Of a stretch of 64,000 nt of DNA, positions 24,701 through 33,477 are shown one piece after another. Position numbers and translations under genes: made by a program. The stretch spans positions 1,426,001 to 1,490,000 of the forward strand of contig NZ_CP182486.1 of NCBI RefSeq assembly GCF_052327305.1, given 5' to 3'. This DNA is from Sphingobium sp052327305. GTDB lineage: Bacteria; Pseudomonadota; Alphaproteobacteria; Sphingomonadales; Sphingomonadaceae. The notes under the pieces are model-generated. The model ran no database searches and was not told the origin of the DNA. It saw only the letters and a list, made by a program, of their open reading frames with translations. Every line of letters starts with the position of its first letter. The stretch's first letter is position 1.

Positions 24701-25804
24701 CCGTCGGAGCAACGCGCACGCACGACCGTCAAGGGTTCCGCGCCGCGCCGCGGCAAGGCCTCGCGGGAAGCTTATGCCCGATTGAAGGGCAAGCGCGTTC
24801 TGGTCGTTGATGACAATGCCCTCAATCGTGAAGTCGCCAGCGACTTTCTGGCTGCCGTGGGTGTGGAAGCCGACACGGCAACGGACGGCCTGGAGGCCCT
24901 TGCCAAGCTCGACGTCCATGATTTCGACGCCGTGCTCATGGACATGCACATGCCGCGGATGGACGGCCTGAGCGCGGTGCGGGAAATCCGCCGGCACGAA
25001 CGCTGGCTAAAACTGCCCGTCATCGCCTTGACTGCGCAGGCTCGGATCGAAGATCAGAATGCCAGCCGTGAAGCGGGCATGACCGCTCACCTGAGCAAGC
25101 CGATCGACGAGACGGCTCTTTACCAGACGCTGATCGAGTCGCTGGGATTAGCGGCCGGAAAAGCTGCCGGCCACCAGAGGGTCGAGGAAGCGGATGCCGC
25201 CGATTTCGATCTCCAGTTATCCCTCAAACGTTTCGGCGGAAACGAGGAGAGGGTCGAGCGATTGCTGGAAGGCTTTCTGCGCGACAATGTCGATATCGTG
25301 CAGCGGCTGGACGATAGTCTGCGAGGAGGCGATCCCGAATTGATCGCTTCTGTTGTCCATACGCTGAAAGGCAGCGCCGCCTATTTCGGTGCGCGGCATT
25401 TCTGCACGGTCGCCGATCAACTCGAACAGGCGGCCCGCGATGGCGACATGCAGGATGTCGAAGGCCGAGCTCCGACGTTTCGAGAGGCGCTGATCCGGTT
25501 GATCAAGGACGCGACCCGAGGCTTGTCGACATTGCGCGACAAGGATGTGGGCAATGGCGCACCTGCGGATCATGCGGTCATGCGCGACCTCGTCACGCGT
25601 GCCATCCCGCTTGTCGAGCAAGGGGATTATGCCGCCAACCAGCTGTTGGAGGACATTTGCACGGGACTTCTGGGCCAGGGCATACGTTCGCTCGCCGAGG
25701 AGGCGCAGTCGCAGTTTGACGAGTTGGAGCTCGAAGCCGCCAGTGCCGCGCTCCTACAATTGCAGCGCAAGCTCGACCCCGCATGGACGGAAGAGACCCT
25801 GTGA
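21713..25804 (+). CDS. Hybrid sensor histidine kinase with two receivers and Hpt
   Basis: This 1,363-residue inner-membrane protein has, in order, a transmembrane helix (about 20-42), an extracytoplasmic sensor (to about 275), a second helix with HAMP (LLARRILRPIRHLAQHA), two PAS domains, and HisKA with H634 in MSHEIRTPMN. ATPase (GTGLGLAI), receiver 1 (D927), receiver 2 (D1077) and Hpt (H1216 in HTLKGSAA) complete it. This is the BarA/EvgS plan of a complete internal phosphorelay. I prefer the TTG start at 21713 because AAGGGAGG lies eight bases upstream; the frame is open from 21563. The output is probably the GGDEF regulator encoded next. Confidence 0.9.
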   Translation: MFSLSRRQASIAAHVVQRPSLQTHLIVLVLLVLVPTLGVVAATLARAGASYRQASTAQLLATANLAAQSVESELRATSHIIENYGPTRGTTETSGGALFKGRLGSTLIRREPAGLAARPVTSPAILTDLASKAASTGEMAVSNIFSSGASPQIAIAISRDVGKGSVEVATMVARPTDLVRTLTREGAFPDSLVLAVTDGTGRVVARSSEADQFIGKPVPDWATLKALGKTSGTFEARRIDGPRVIFAFQTIRGTPGWVAVVGEPLRVFNDRWRQPLIVLFAASAATLFFALLLAMLLARRILRPIRHLAQHARAVADGEGADYSLSDAAPRSSVAEFETLRHSLESAEVETRRSHQALQQSYEALRQAERLARIGSWSLDLASGHFTCSDMLYEINGADPAGPPLTTADLQRLLAPESLQRMNAAIAACIETGQPYVMEVEHLRADGPSFPAYIRGQAQRDGAGRIIGLAGTVQDISDRQEEQARLATLADNLPSGVIYRLEQPADGELTVTYMSAGIIRLTGLSADEITRDRMAFLNMIHPEDSTGYSDAMERSRLTGAPVDHTLRVSTRDGRLIWMHIRSAPRLQSDGRTIWDGIARDVTGERLAAEALHQAKEAAEAAERTKSDFLATMSHEIRTPMNTVIGMTRLTLQTPLAPKQRNYLEKIDLSAKALLGIINDVLDFSKIEAGGLELEDTPFTLESVLESVSAVMAMPAEDKGLEIAYAVDTQAPRQLRGDPLRLGQVLTNLVSNAVKFTETGEVVISIEPVLAEDGAPLLQFSVRDTGIGLSADQIAGLFRPFSQAASDTSRKYGGTGLGLAICKQLVEMMGGRIWVDSVLGEGSTFSFTIASRSIGEASMSHPVSRRSALLTDRRVLIVDDNASARQILREMVTEFGLAAETVDSGAGALARLRAEAEHGKPFDIVLMDWRMPTMDGLETARRIRADESLPHMPAVLMVTAYGREEVLCGAEQLGLEGVLIKPITESVMFNTISEIFSPSEQRARTTVKGSAPRRGKASREAYARLKGKRVLVVDDNALNREVASDFLAAVGVEADTATDGLEALAKLDVHDFDAVLMDMHMPRMDGLSAVREIRRHERWLKLPVIALTAQARIEDQNASREAGMTAHLSKPIDETALYQTLIESLGLAAGKAAGHQRVEEADAADFDLQLSLKRFGGNEERVERLLEGFLRDNVDIVQRLDDSLRGGDPELIASVVHTLKGSAAYFGARHFCTVADQLEQAARDGDMQDVEGRAPTFREALIRLIKDATRGLSTLRDKDVGNGAPADHAVMRDLVTRAIPLVEQGDYAANQLLEDICTGLLGQGIRSLAEEAQSQFDELELEAASAALLQLQRKLDPAWTEETL

Positions 25805-25806
25805 CC

Positions 25807-26733
25807 ATGCCAGCGAATCTGCCCACGGTGCTCGTCGTCGATGACGATCGCGTCAACCGGATGGTTATGGCGGAGCTGCTTCGAGACGAATGCAGGCTCA
25901 TCCTGGCCAAAGATGGCCCCTCGGCGCTGCAGAGGATGAGGGACGAGGATGTCAGCCTCGTCCTGCTCGATGTGTCCATGCCGGGCATGGATGGCTATGA
26001 GGTGCTTGCCCAGATCAAGGCCGACAAGCGCACATCGGATGTCGGCGTCATCTTCATCACCGGCCATACCGATGAGGCGGATGAAGAGCGCGGGCTTCTG
26101 TTGGGCGCCGCGGACTATGTCTCAAAGCCGATCCATCCCGCTATCGTACGGGCGCGCATCAAGGTTCATCTCAAGCTCGCCATGCAGCGCCGGCAACTCG
26201 AGCGCCTGTCCATGCAGGACGGCCTGACCGGGATCGCCAATCGCAGGCGGTTCGATGAAGCCCTCGATCTCGCCTGTCGGCATGCGGCCAGAGCCGGAGA
26301 GCCCATTGGCCTCGCCCTCTTCGATGTCGATCACTTCAAACAATATAATGACTGCTATGGTCATGGCGCCGGGGATGAGGCGCTGCGCCAGGTCGCAGGC
26401 GTGCTGGCATCCTATGTAGGGCGGCCCTATGATGTGGCGGCGCGCTACGGCGGCGAGGAGTTTGTTCTGCTCCTCCCGGCCCCGGCCAATTTCGAGCTTT
26501 TGCTGGAACGTCTGAGGGAAGAAATCATATCCCTCAAGATCCCTCATGCGCGATCGGAGGCCGCTACGGTTCTAACCATCAGCGGCGGCGCGCTGGTTGC
26601 GCGACTTGTTGAGCCGGCGGTTCCCGCTGCCTTGCTCGAACGAGCGGACATTCTGCTCTACAGCGCCAAAAGCGCCGGACGGAACCGCATCATGACGGAA
26701 ACGGTTTCGCTCTCGTTGGCACACTCAATTTAG
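25807..26733 (+). CDS. Response regulator with diguanylate cyclase (GGDEF) output
   Basis: This 308-residue protein joins a receiver domain (phospho-acceptor D55 in LVLLDVSMPGMDG) to a GGDEF domain. The active-site loop is GGEEF at 215-219, so cyclase activity making c-di-GMP is expected. The inhibitory I-site RxxD is present as RPYD exactly five residues before it. It follows the hybrid kinase without a gap (a GTG at 25801 even overlaps its stop), so it is the likely receiver of the kinase Hpt phosphate. The architecture is PleD-like with a single receiver. Confidence 0.92.
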   Translation: MPANLPTVLVVDDDRVNRMVMAELLRDECRLILAKDGPSALQRMRDEDVSLVLLDVSMPGMDGYEVLAQIKADKRTSDVGVIFITGHTDEADEERGLLLGAADYVSKPIHPAIVRARIKVHLKLAMQRRQLERLSMQDGLTGIANRRRFDEALDLACRHAARAGEPIGLALFDVDHFKQYNDCYGHGAGDEALRQVAGVLASYVGRPYDVAARYGGEEFVLLLPAPANFELLLERLREEIISLKIPHARSEAATVLTISGGALVARLVEPAVPAALLERADILLYSAKSAGRNRIMTETVSLSLAHSI

Positions 26734-26741
26734 CGCGCTTC

Positions 26742-27304
26742 GTGGGAGCCGCAGCTTGGGGTAACCGATCGGCCTCTTCGGCGTGTCGCGATCCCAACCT
26801 TCCCCGTGAACCCGACGAAGTTCTTCCCGCTGGCGATCGCGAGCGCCGAAAAGACAATCGCTTTGTCGCGTCGCCCTGATCACGCGCGCAGATGATGTTG
26901 GCCTTTGGCGGGTGCGCAATATCTCCGACACCGGACTGATGCCTACCGCCAACGTACCCATGCATAGCGGGGAGGTAATTGAGATCGGACTTTCAGAGAC
27001 GGTTTCGATCGCGGGCAGGATAGTATGGGCGGAGAAAGGAAACTGCGGCGTTGCGTTCACGCAAAAAATCAATGCCGCCGAGCTGCTTCATTCGCTTGCC
27101 GTCGAGCAGCGCGCGAAACGATATCGCGCGCTGCGTTTGCCGATCGAAGCCGAAGCCGTTCTGATCGCCGGCACGGAACGATATCGGATTAGTCTCATCA
27201 AGCTCTCGCAGCACGGTGCCGGCTTTCACGCGAACCGCGAGGTTCAACTCGGCCTCGAAGGCGACCTGTCACTATGTGATGGGAAACTTAGAGGCGAGCC
27301 CTGA
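26742..27304 (+). pseudogene. Frameshifted PilZ-domain protein
   Basis: Two frames together read as a PilZ c-di-GMP receptor. The first (from a possible GTG at 26742) contains the RxxxR motif in DRERRKDNRF and stops at 26879. The second, lacking any start codon before 26912, continues as RVALITRADDVGLWRVRNIS and holds the NxSxxG motif NISDTG. A single missing base near 26865 would join them. A second PilZ-like half follows (RAKRYRALRLP, KLSQHGAGF) and ends early at GEP. As written, the two ligand-binding motifs are separated, so the product should not bind c-di-GMP. A sequencing error is the alternative. Confidence 0.7.
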
Positions 27305-27389
27305 TCCGCTGGACCAGATCGCAACGGGGCGGTCTCTGGTTCAGTCATCCCCTCAGTCTCACCGACCTCGATAGCGTCAAGTGCCTGTC

Positions 27390-27421
27390 GCGGGGGCGTC
27401 CGATGTGGACGTTACCCCCGC
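27390..27421. other. GC-rich hairpin downstream of the PilZ and adhesin genes
   Basis: A stem of 12 bp (GCGGGGG and CGTCC pairing with GGACG and CCCCCGC, bulge TTA) lies between two converging gene ends. It may act as a shared terminator, though no T run follows. Confidence 0.35.
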
Positions 27422-27524
27422 TTCCAGCGATCCCACACATTTCTGATCCAGAAGTAACCCCAGTTCATGGGGACAGCGTCGCTAACGAGGGACGCATCGG
27501 CACCTAAATATTTGGGCCGGTTGG

Positions 27525-28554
27525 CTAAAACTCGATATCCAGAACCATATTGTCAACATATCGTCCAACCGGCGGAGTTGTTTGAGCCGGATCGATCCGC
27601 GCTCCATAGGTGAACCCTTGTTGGGTGACGCCGTCATAAACCCCGGGATTGACCTGAGCCGAAGTGCTGTTGCGACGCTCCGAACCGTTGCTGTCCCAGC
27701 GGATACTGGAAGAAGGAAGTTGGTAGATTTCGTAGCGAAGATAATCACTGGTCGCTGCGCGCCGCATCCGTCGCCATCCACCATCGAAGTTGTTTCCACC
27801 GCTCAGACCCACGCTGTAGCTCGCCCCAGCGCTGCAACGGATATTGATCGTCGCAATCGCCTCCGCGAAACTGCCTGCGAGGGGCGCACTACCAAAGTCG
27901 AGATCCGGCGCAGTGATCGCGCAATCATTCTCGACGACCCATGGTCACACTCATGGTGGTGAGTACGCCACTTCCCCAGTTGAGTGGCGTGAACAGGATT
28001 GGCCGCACGAATCCCGGACTCTCAGAAAAGTCGCAAATCACGAGCAGACCGAGAGTACAGACCGAAAAGTACCAGCGCAGATTGACGGTCCCGCTGTAAA
28101 TCCCCGCTCGCAGTCCCGGCTTTGGCTGCATCCTGACATAAAGCGGCAGGCTGCCTCCTGGCCCCGAAAATAGATTGAGAAGCTGGAAACTCGTAAAATC
28201 GAACTCGGCGCCCGCGGGGATCGCAGTGCCGCTCTCCGATGCCGAGATCGTAAATGGGACAGTCTGACTATCAGGACCGCCGGTGAGCTGGAACGTCGAG
28301 CTTTCGACCTTGACCTTGATATAGGAGGTGCTGAGCAATGCCAGTGGCGGCTGACAGGTGAGGCCGCCGGCGCCGGCGCTTTCCCGTCCCGTGGACGCCA
28401 CATCAAGAGAGCTGTGGCTGCCAAGATCGGCATCGCTGCCTGAAACCGTGCAATATTTGAACGTCTGCGTAGCCCCCGGAGAAGGGAAGGCAATGATCGC
28501 GATGACGGCAAGCCAGAGCCATAGCCAGGTCTTCGTGGTGGCGCGAGTGCTCAT
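27525..28554 (-). pseudogene. Frameshifted fimbrial tip adhesin (spore coat U domains)
   Basis: The upstream frame (28554 to 27925) has a signal peptide and a first spore-coat-U domain (YCTVSGSDADLGSHSS) and ends right after TTMSVTMG. The expected continuation VVENDCAITAPDLDFGSAPL and the second domain, ending DNMVLDIEF, are in the next frame to 27525. One extra base in the CCC at 27938-27940 explains the break. Intact proteins of this plan (CsuE-like) form the tip of Csu pili. The gene overlaps the usher start of translation by four bases, so it was the last gene of the fimbrial operon. Confidence 0.75.
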
Positions 28555-30944
28555 GGCTCGTTCTCCGCCTGGCAGATCAAAGGTCCGATCCGGCCGATTT
28601 GGTCAGTCCGATCAAGGTCGAACGAGGCCGCACAAGAACCGCCATCCGGCAGTGTTATGGTGAGAGCGTTCCGCGACTGAAGACCCTCCATATAAGCAAT
28701 TCCGTCCCAACCGACATAAGTGCCGGGCACGCCGTTGACCGTAACGGGCGCGCCGACCGGAAGAGGTTGGCCCGCCGCATCGTGCAGCGTGACGGTTGCG
28801 GCAACGACCCGGGAAACAGGAAATTCAAGCAGGAAACCACTTCCGCGGCGGACGGCGATCCGTTGTTCCACGATCGGCGTCCCGACCGCGGACGGCAGCC
28901 CGAGTGGATCGATGCTATATTTGGCCCGATAATAGGAGCTGGCCCACGGAACCAGCAGATGACCGCCGGCATCTGTCCTGCCGATCAACTGGTTCTCGTA
29001 GCGCACGGGCACGCCCGGCTCGCCGTTGGTGCTGACGACGGCGAAAGCGTCGTTGATCCGGTTCGCAATGAAGGTCGATCCTTCCATCATCGCGATCGAG
29101 CCGCTCGCGCCGGCCCAGCGCGCATAATTGCCGTCTCCACCATAGATGCCGCCGCGCAGCTGCATCAGATCGTTTCGCCAGGTTAGATCGGCGTGAACAT
29201 AGCGCTCTGTCCTGCTGCCCTCGGCATAGCCGAGACTCCATCCGATACCGCCATCGCTCGGCACGGCACGATTATAGTTGGCGCGCCAGGAACTGCCCCG
29301 GGCCGCGCCATGCTCATATCCGCTACTTGCGGTTCCGCGATTTCGACCGAGGGGCATCACCAACTGCAGCGCGGCCGACCATTTGCCAGTGCCGATCTCG
29401 TGATTGCCCGAGGCATAGAAGCTTGCGCTCTTCCAGAGTGGCAAACCCCACGAAAGATTAGTGAGCCGCGTTCGCGTTCCGTCACGCACGCGCGTATCGA
29501 AATAGCCGGCGCCTATACTCCCGAAGCGGTCCAGAGAGACGCTCCCGGTTATCGACGTGCCGCGTCTGCTCAGGCTGGATGTCTTCGTATCATAGACGGA
29601 TAGGTCGGCAAAACCCTCGGCCCGTCTACTATGCAAAGCTGCGATACTGAATTTCCGTGCGCTATACTGGTATCCGATCGTCCACTGATCGCCGCGGCGC
29701 CCTCTGTGTCGGCTCTGGCTCCAGGACGAGCTGATCATGCCGATATTGCCCAGGCTCGCCACACCGCCGATGCCGGCTAGCCCGAACTGCCGGCCAGCTT
29801 CGCCATGCAGTTCCAAAGTGAGCCAATCGGTCATGCCGCGCCGTAAGGAGGCGCTGGCAGCGGCAGACCCGTAGGAGAAATTCTTCAGCCCATAATTCTT
29901 CCGGACAAACCCTCCCGCCATCGCGAAATCGGAGAGGCCGGTGCGCAGCAGGGCATTGCTGACATAAAAGGGTATCGTGGTGGACACCTGTCGCCCCAGA
30001 GCATCGGTGACCACGACAACAGCCTCGCCCGCACCGTTGATGGACGGGATATTGGTAAGGGTGAATGGTCCCGGCTTTATCTCTGCACTGTCGGCGCGAT
30101 AGCCATCTATGAAGAGATCGACTGTCGAGGGAACGGCCGCTTCACCCGCGAACTGGGGAAGCGGATAGGTAATGATATCGGGACGGATCGCGAAATCGCG
30201 CGAAATCTGGGCGCCGCCTAGACGCACGGTGCTGCCCCAGTTCAGGCTCCGGGTGAGCAGATCTCCCGCCTCATAGGTCAGCATGCGCTGTTCGTCGGAG
30301 TAGCGCCAGTAGCTGTCGTAGCGCCGAAAGCCATCCTGATCACCGGCACCTGACACCGTCCGGAATACGCCGGTCGTCGCGATGATGCCGAAAGATCCGA
30401 AGACGCGCAGTTCGTTCCATACTGAAAGGCTGGTCGCTCCCCGATCGGAGTCGCTGGCATAGACGTCATAGTTGATCAGCAGACCCGGACTGCTGCGGGC
30501 GGGCACATAGTCATAGCGGTGGTCGCTGCCGATCTGCTGCTCCGGAAGCCATTCGGTTGGGACATGGATCATCAGTCGCAACGTGGCCGCATCATATTCA
30601 ACGCGCAGGCCGGTTATATCGTCGATCGCAACCATCGCGGCATCCTCGCCCTCGACCGGAATGCCTGCGCGGCGCAAATCGGCTGCTGCCACATGATAGT
30701 GACCGCCGCGCAGGAGAACCGGAACGATCTTGCCGGTGGGAAGCCCATTGACGACCAGCTCCAGATACAGCTTGAGCTCGTTGAGAAGCTGTTCTCCTCG
30801 TGGCGCGGGAGGAAGGGATGAGCCGGACCAGGAATCGCGAGCGAAGGCCGAACCGGCGAGGACAATCGTGGACAGTCCCGCCGACGCCATAAGTCCGAGC
30901 AGCCGCTGGCAGCGTATCTCTTCGAGGGCGCTTCGCTTTCGCAT
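28551..30944 (-). CDS. Fimbrial outer-membrane usher (CsuD/PapC type)
   Basis: This 797-residue outer-membrane pore translocates and assembles pilus subunits delivered by the chaperone. It has a signal peptide (to about residue 35), the N-terminal chaperone-binding domain (LYLELVVNGLPTGKIVPVLL), a 24-strand barrel with plug (FTLTNIPSINGAGEAVVVV) and the C-terminal domains (PLGLPSAVGTPIVEQRIAV, GQPLPVGAPVTVNG). The length is typical. It lies 15 bases after the chaperone gene, and its stop overlaps the start of the tip gene. Confidence 0.92.
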   Translation of the reverse strand: MRKRSALEEIRCQRLLGLMASAGLSTIVLAGSAFARDSWSGSSLPPAPRGEQLLNELKLYLELVVNGLPTGKIVPVLLRGGHYHVAAADLRRAGIPVEGEDAAMVAIDDITGLRVEYDAATLRLMIHVPTEWLPEQQIGSDHRYDYVPARSSPGLLINYDVYASDSDRGATSLSVWNELRVFGSFGIIATTGVFRTVSGAGDQDGFRRYDSYWRYSDEQRMLTYEAGDLLTRSLNWGSTVRLGGAQISRDFAIRPDIITYPLPQFAGEAAVPSTVDLFIDGYRADSAEIKPGPFTLTNIPSINGAGEAVVVVTDALGRQVSTTIPFYVSNALLRTGLSDFAMAGGFVRKNYGLKNFSYGSAAASASLRRGMTDWLTLELHGEAGRQFGLAGIGGVASLGNIGMISSSWSQSRHRGRRGDQWTIGYQYSARKFSIAALHSRRAEGFADLSVYDTKTSSLSRRGTSITGSVSLDRFGSIGAGYFDTRVRDGTRTRLTNLSWGLPLWKSASFYASGNHEIGTGKWSAALQLVMPLGRNRGTASSGYEHGAARGSSWRANYNRAVPSDGGIGWSLGYAEGSRTERYVHADLTWRNDLMQLRGGIYGGDGNYARWAGASGSIAMMEGSTFIANRINDAFAVVSTNGEPGVPVRYENQLIGRTDAGGHLLVPWASSYYRAKYSIDPLGLPSAVGTPIVEQRIAVRRGSGFLLEFPVSRVVAATVTLHDAAGQPLPVGAPVTVNGVPGTYVGWDGIAYMEGLQSRNALTITLPDGGSCAASFDLDRTDQIGRIGPLICQAENEP

Positions 30945-30959
30945 GGAGCGCGTCCGGAT

Positions 30960-31748
30960 CTAGTTCGCCGGCACGATCGCCAGCGCTTCCGGGCCGCCAT
31001 TGACGGTTGCCATCAGGGTGGCATCCGCCGCGACTGCTTCCGGCAAGGGGCGACGCAGGCTTGACCCTGCTAGCACATAGCCGAGCAATCCCTCAGCCAA
31101 TGTCATTGCCTCGCCGCCATGTGTGAAACGCACGCCGGTCAGTCGCGCATGCACCGGGCCGGTGTTGCCAATCTCTAGATATGGCTTCCCGTCTCGCCTG
31201 ACGATCCGCCAGGAAAGCGCCGGTTGCCCCGCACTCGCCGGATTGCGTTGACGGTCCCCTCTCGGTTTCCACCACAGACCCTCGCCATAGACGAACAGCG
31301 GAATGGAATAGCGGAACTGCAGGCGGACACCGACCGATGGAGCGTCTTCATCGGCTGCTGCGGGGCTGGCATTTGCCGGAATTTCGTCGATCAGCACCCT
31401 GAATGCCCGTTCCACGCCCGGTGACATGGGGACGGCTCGGGTCAGTCGGACCATCTGGCGCTTTCCGGGTTCGATTCTGATCATGGGCGGTGTGCCGACA
31501 ATCTCTTCCTGGTCCGCATATCGGTCTTCGCCATCGACCTGTGTCCAGGCGAGTATCCGCACCTGCAGCAGCGATGCTTTGGACCCGCGGTTTTCAAGCC
31601 ACAGGGCGACGGCTTGTTGGTCATGCTCAATGACGGGATCGACCGGCCACACAAGAACCGCCCCGGAAGCATGTGCCGCACTTGCGGGCGCGAGCGCCGC
31701 GAACAGGAGCAATAGAGTGCCAAGGCAAAGTCTCGTTCTCCACGGCAT
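30960..31748 (-). CDS. Periplasmic fimbrial chaperone (CsuC type)
   Basis: This 262-residue protein has a signal peptide ending near APASAAHA and two immunoglobulin-like domains. SGAVLVWPVDPVIEHDQQAVALWLENRG is the family start, and RIEPGKRQMVRLTR carries the conserved basic residue that anchors subunit C-termini. GNTGPVHARLTGV belongs to domain two. The start at 31748 has GGGGGAG ten bases upstream; the open frame continues further. It stands between the pilin genes and the usher. Confidence 0.9.
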   Translation of the reverse strand: MPWRTRLCLGTLLLLFAALAPASAAHASGAVLVWPVDPVIEHDQQAVALWLENRGSKASLLQVRILAWTQVDGEDRYADQEEIVGTPPMIRIEPGKRQMVRLTRAVPMSPGVERAFRVLIDEIPANASPAAADEDAPSVGVRLQFRYSIPLFVYGEGLWWKPRGDRQRNPASAGQPALSWRIVRRDGKPYLEIGNTGPVHARLTGVRFTHGGEAMTLAEGLLGYVLAGSSLRRPLPEAVAADATLMATVNGGPEALAIVPAN

Positions 31749-31780
31749 GGCAGTCACTCTCCCCCAGGAACCGACCACCA

Positions 31781-32329
31781 TCACCAAGTCAGTGTGACCA
31801 GAACAGTGTCGGTGTATGTTCCCGCCGCGCTCCCGCCAGGCAGCGAAACCTGTGCGTAAACTGGCAATTGAACATCGTTGATGTTGGCCGCCGTCACGAG
31901 GATCGACCGATCCTGATCGATCATGACTTCGTCTGTCATCCCCGCATTGGCGTAGAGGCGATATTGCAGCCGGTCGGCGGACGACGATCCGCGTTGCATG
32001 TTGCGATTGCCACCGCTCGCATGTTGACCACCGCCAAGCTTCAGACTGAGCGACACACCCGGCGTGCAACGCAAGATCATCGTCTGGTTCGCCCCAAGCG
32101 CGGCATTGTGAGTGGCCGTGGACAGAGTGGTGTCACGGCCAAAATCCAGAGTGCCGATCAGACCGGCGTCGCCGCTCGTACCCACCCCGTCAACCGCGCA
32201 TCCCGCGACGATCGTCGCTGACACCTCGAACGTCGCGCCTGTATCGGCATCGGCCGGGCCTGATATGCCGATAGAAGCCAATAAGCCGAAGAGCACCAGC
32301 CCGGCATATTGTGCTGGAGGGCGAGGCAT
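31781..32329 (-). CDS. Spore coat U domain pilin subunit (minor)
   Basis: This 182-residue secreted protein has a signal peptide (ending GPADAD) and one spore-coat-U domain: ATIVAGCAVDG, IGTLDFGRDTTL, ILRCTPGVSLSLKLGGGQH, LQYRLY and the terminal donor-type strand TYTDTVLVTLTW. Two cysteines form the fold's disulfide. By position it corresponds to the minor subunits CsuA or CsuB of Csu pili. It is 34 bases downstream of the first pilin gene. Confidence 0.88.
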   Translation of the reverse strand: MPRPPAQYAGLVLFGLLASIGISGPADADTGATFEVSATIVAGCAVDGVGTSGDAGLIGTLDFGRDTTLSTATHNAALGANQTMILRCTPGVSLSLKLGGGQHASGGNRNMQRGSSSADRLQYRLYANAGMTDEVMIDQDRSILVTAANINDVQLPVYAQVSLPGGSAAGTYTDTVLVTLTW

Positions 32330-32362
32330 CTCGTTGACCCGCCGCTATTCACACCCCTCGCG

Positions 32363-32908
32363 TCAGAGTTCCAGCACGACGGTGACGATGTCGTTATAGG
32401 TGCCCGCGATCAGCCCGGCTGCGCCATAAGCTCGACCATTGACTGCGATTGTCTGTTCTGAACCGTCGTTGGAAAGCGCAACGCTATCGCCATTGTTGAT
32501 CACGGTGGCATCGTCATCACGCAGCAGATTATAGGAAACATACTGCGTCGTGGTGGAGCTATGCTGCATCGCCTTGTTGCCAGCGCCCGAGGCATTGGCG
32601 TCATGCAGACCGGTCTGAAAAACAAGATTGGGTGTCACGCCCGCCGTGCATTGGACGGTAATGCCGGCACCCGCCCCGGTAACCTGAGCGCTGGCCTGAG
32701 AAAACAGGGTTGTCTCAGTTCCAAAATCCAGCGTACCGAAATCGGCGCTACCGGCACCGTCTGCCGCATTAGCCCCATTGATGATGCAGCCACTTTCGAG
32801 GGTTATGGTCGCATCGATCGTTCCGGTGATGTCGGCGTGCGCGGCACCAGGAACAACGAGCACAAAGAGGCCCATCAGAGCCGGAGCGATCTGCTTAACC
32901 ATAGCCAT
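32363..32908 (-). CDS. Spore coat U domain pilin subunit (major, first gene)
   Basis: This 181-residue secreted protein has a signal peptide (MAMVKQIAPALMGLFVLVVP, cut after AAHA) and one spore-coat-U domain with ATITLESGCIING, FGTLDFGTETTLF, VQCTAGVTPNLVF and the terminal strand TYNDIVTVVLEL. The ribosome binding site AAAGGAGAAG precedes the ATG. As first gene of the operon it is probably the major pilin (CsuA/B-like), assembled by donor-strand exchange into thin adhesive pili for biofilm attachment. Confidence 0.88.
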   Translation of the reverse strand: MAMVKQIAPALMGLFVLVVPGAAHADITGTIDATITLESGCIINGANAADGAGSADFGTLDFGTETTLFSQASAQVTGAGAGITVQCTAGVTPNLVFQTGLHDANASGAGNKAMQHSSTTTQYVSYNLLRDDDATVINNGDSVALSNDGSEQTIAVNGRAYGAAGLIAGTYNDIVTVVLEL

Positions 32909-33082
32909 ATCTTCTCCTTTACCGATTCCGCGCCAGCTTCCTTCAATACATTCCTGATTATCTTTATACTTTACTGGCCGTCTGCTTACATCAAAGTAAG
33001 GTAATATTGAGTCGTTAAAGATGCGTTATGAAATTTCCGTGGCAATTTCCGTCCCGGATGGGAGGTCGACCTCGAGCACTGA

Positions 33083-33384
33083 GCTCGCAAAATACGGATT
33101 ACGATGAGGAAGGAGCCCGACGATGGAACCGCCATAATAGGCTTCTTCAAAGTCAGGATCGATCGCCTGACGAAAGCAGAGATCCAGTTCGTGAAGGCGA
33201 TGGCCGAGCTGGGCGATGGTCCCTATGCCATGGCGGACATCGCGCAGACCATGGGGTGCACCCAAAATCTCTGGGACCGGTCCGGGCGAGCATCATCTCG
33301 AAGGGGATGATCTACAGCGCCGATCATGGCTATCTGGATTTCAGCGTGCCGCTCTTTGCCCAGTTCATGCGGCGCCAGGGCTGA
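33083..33384 (+). pseudogene. Remnant of an AAA-type ATPase C-terminus
   Basis: Two frames give the C-terminal winged helix of a P-loop ATPase: first RLTKAEIQFVKAMAELGDGP and YAMADIAQTMG, then after a one-base slip near 33258 SLGPVRASIISKGMIYSADH and FSVPLFAQFMRR. There is no ATPase core upstream, so most of the gene is missing. It lies just upstream of the fimbrial operon on the opposite strand. Confidence 0.6.
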
Positions 33385-33477
33385 TCCGGTTCAGCCGTCG
33401 ACCTGCCGCTGAACAAGCGGCCCGCATCCTTACAGGCCCAGCCTCGGCCACCGTTGCATATCCGAACGGCGCCTTGT

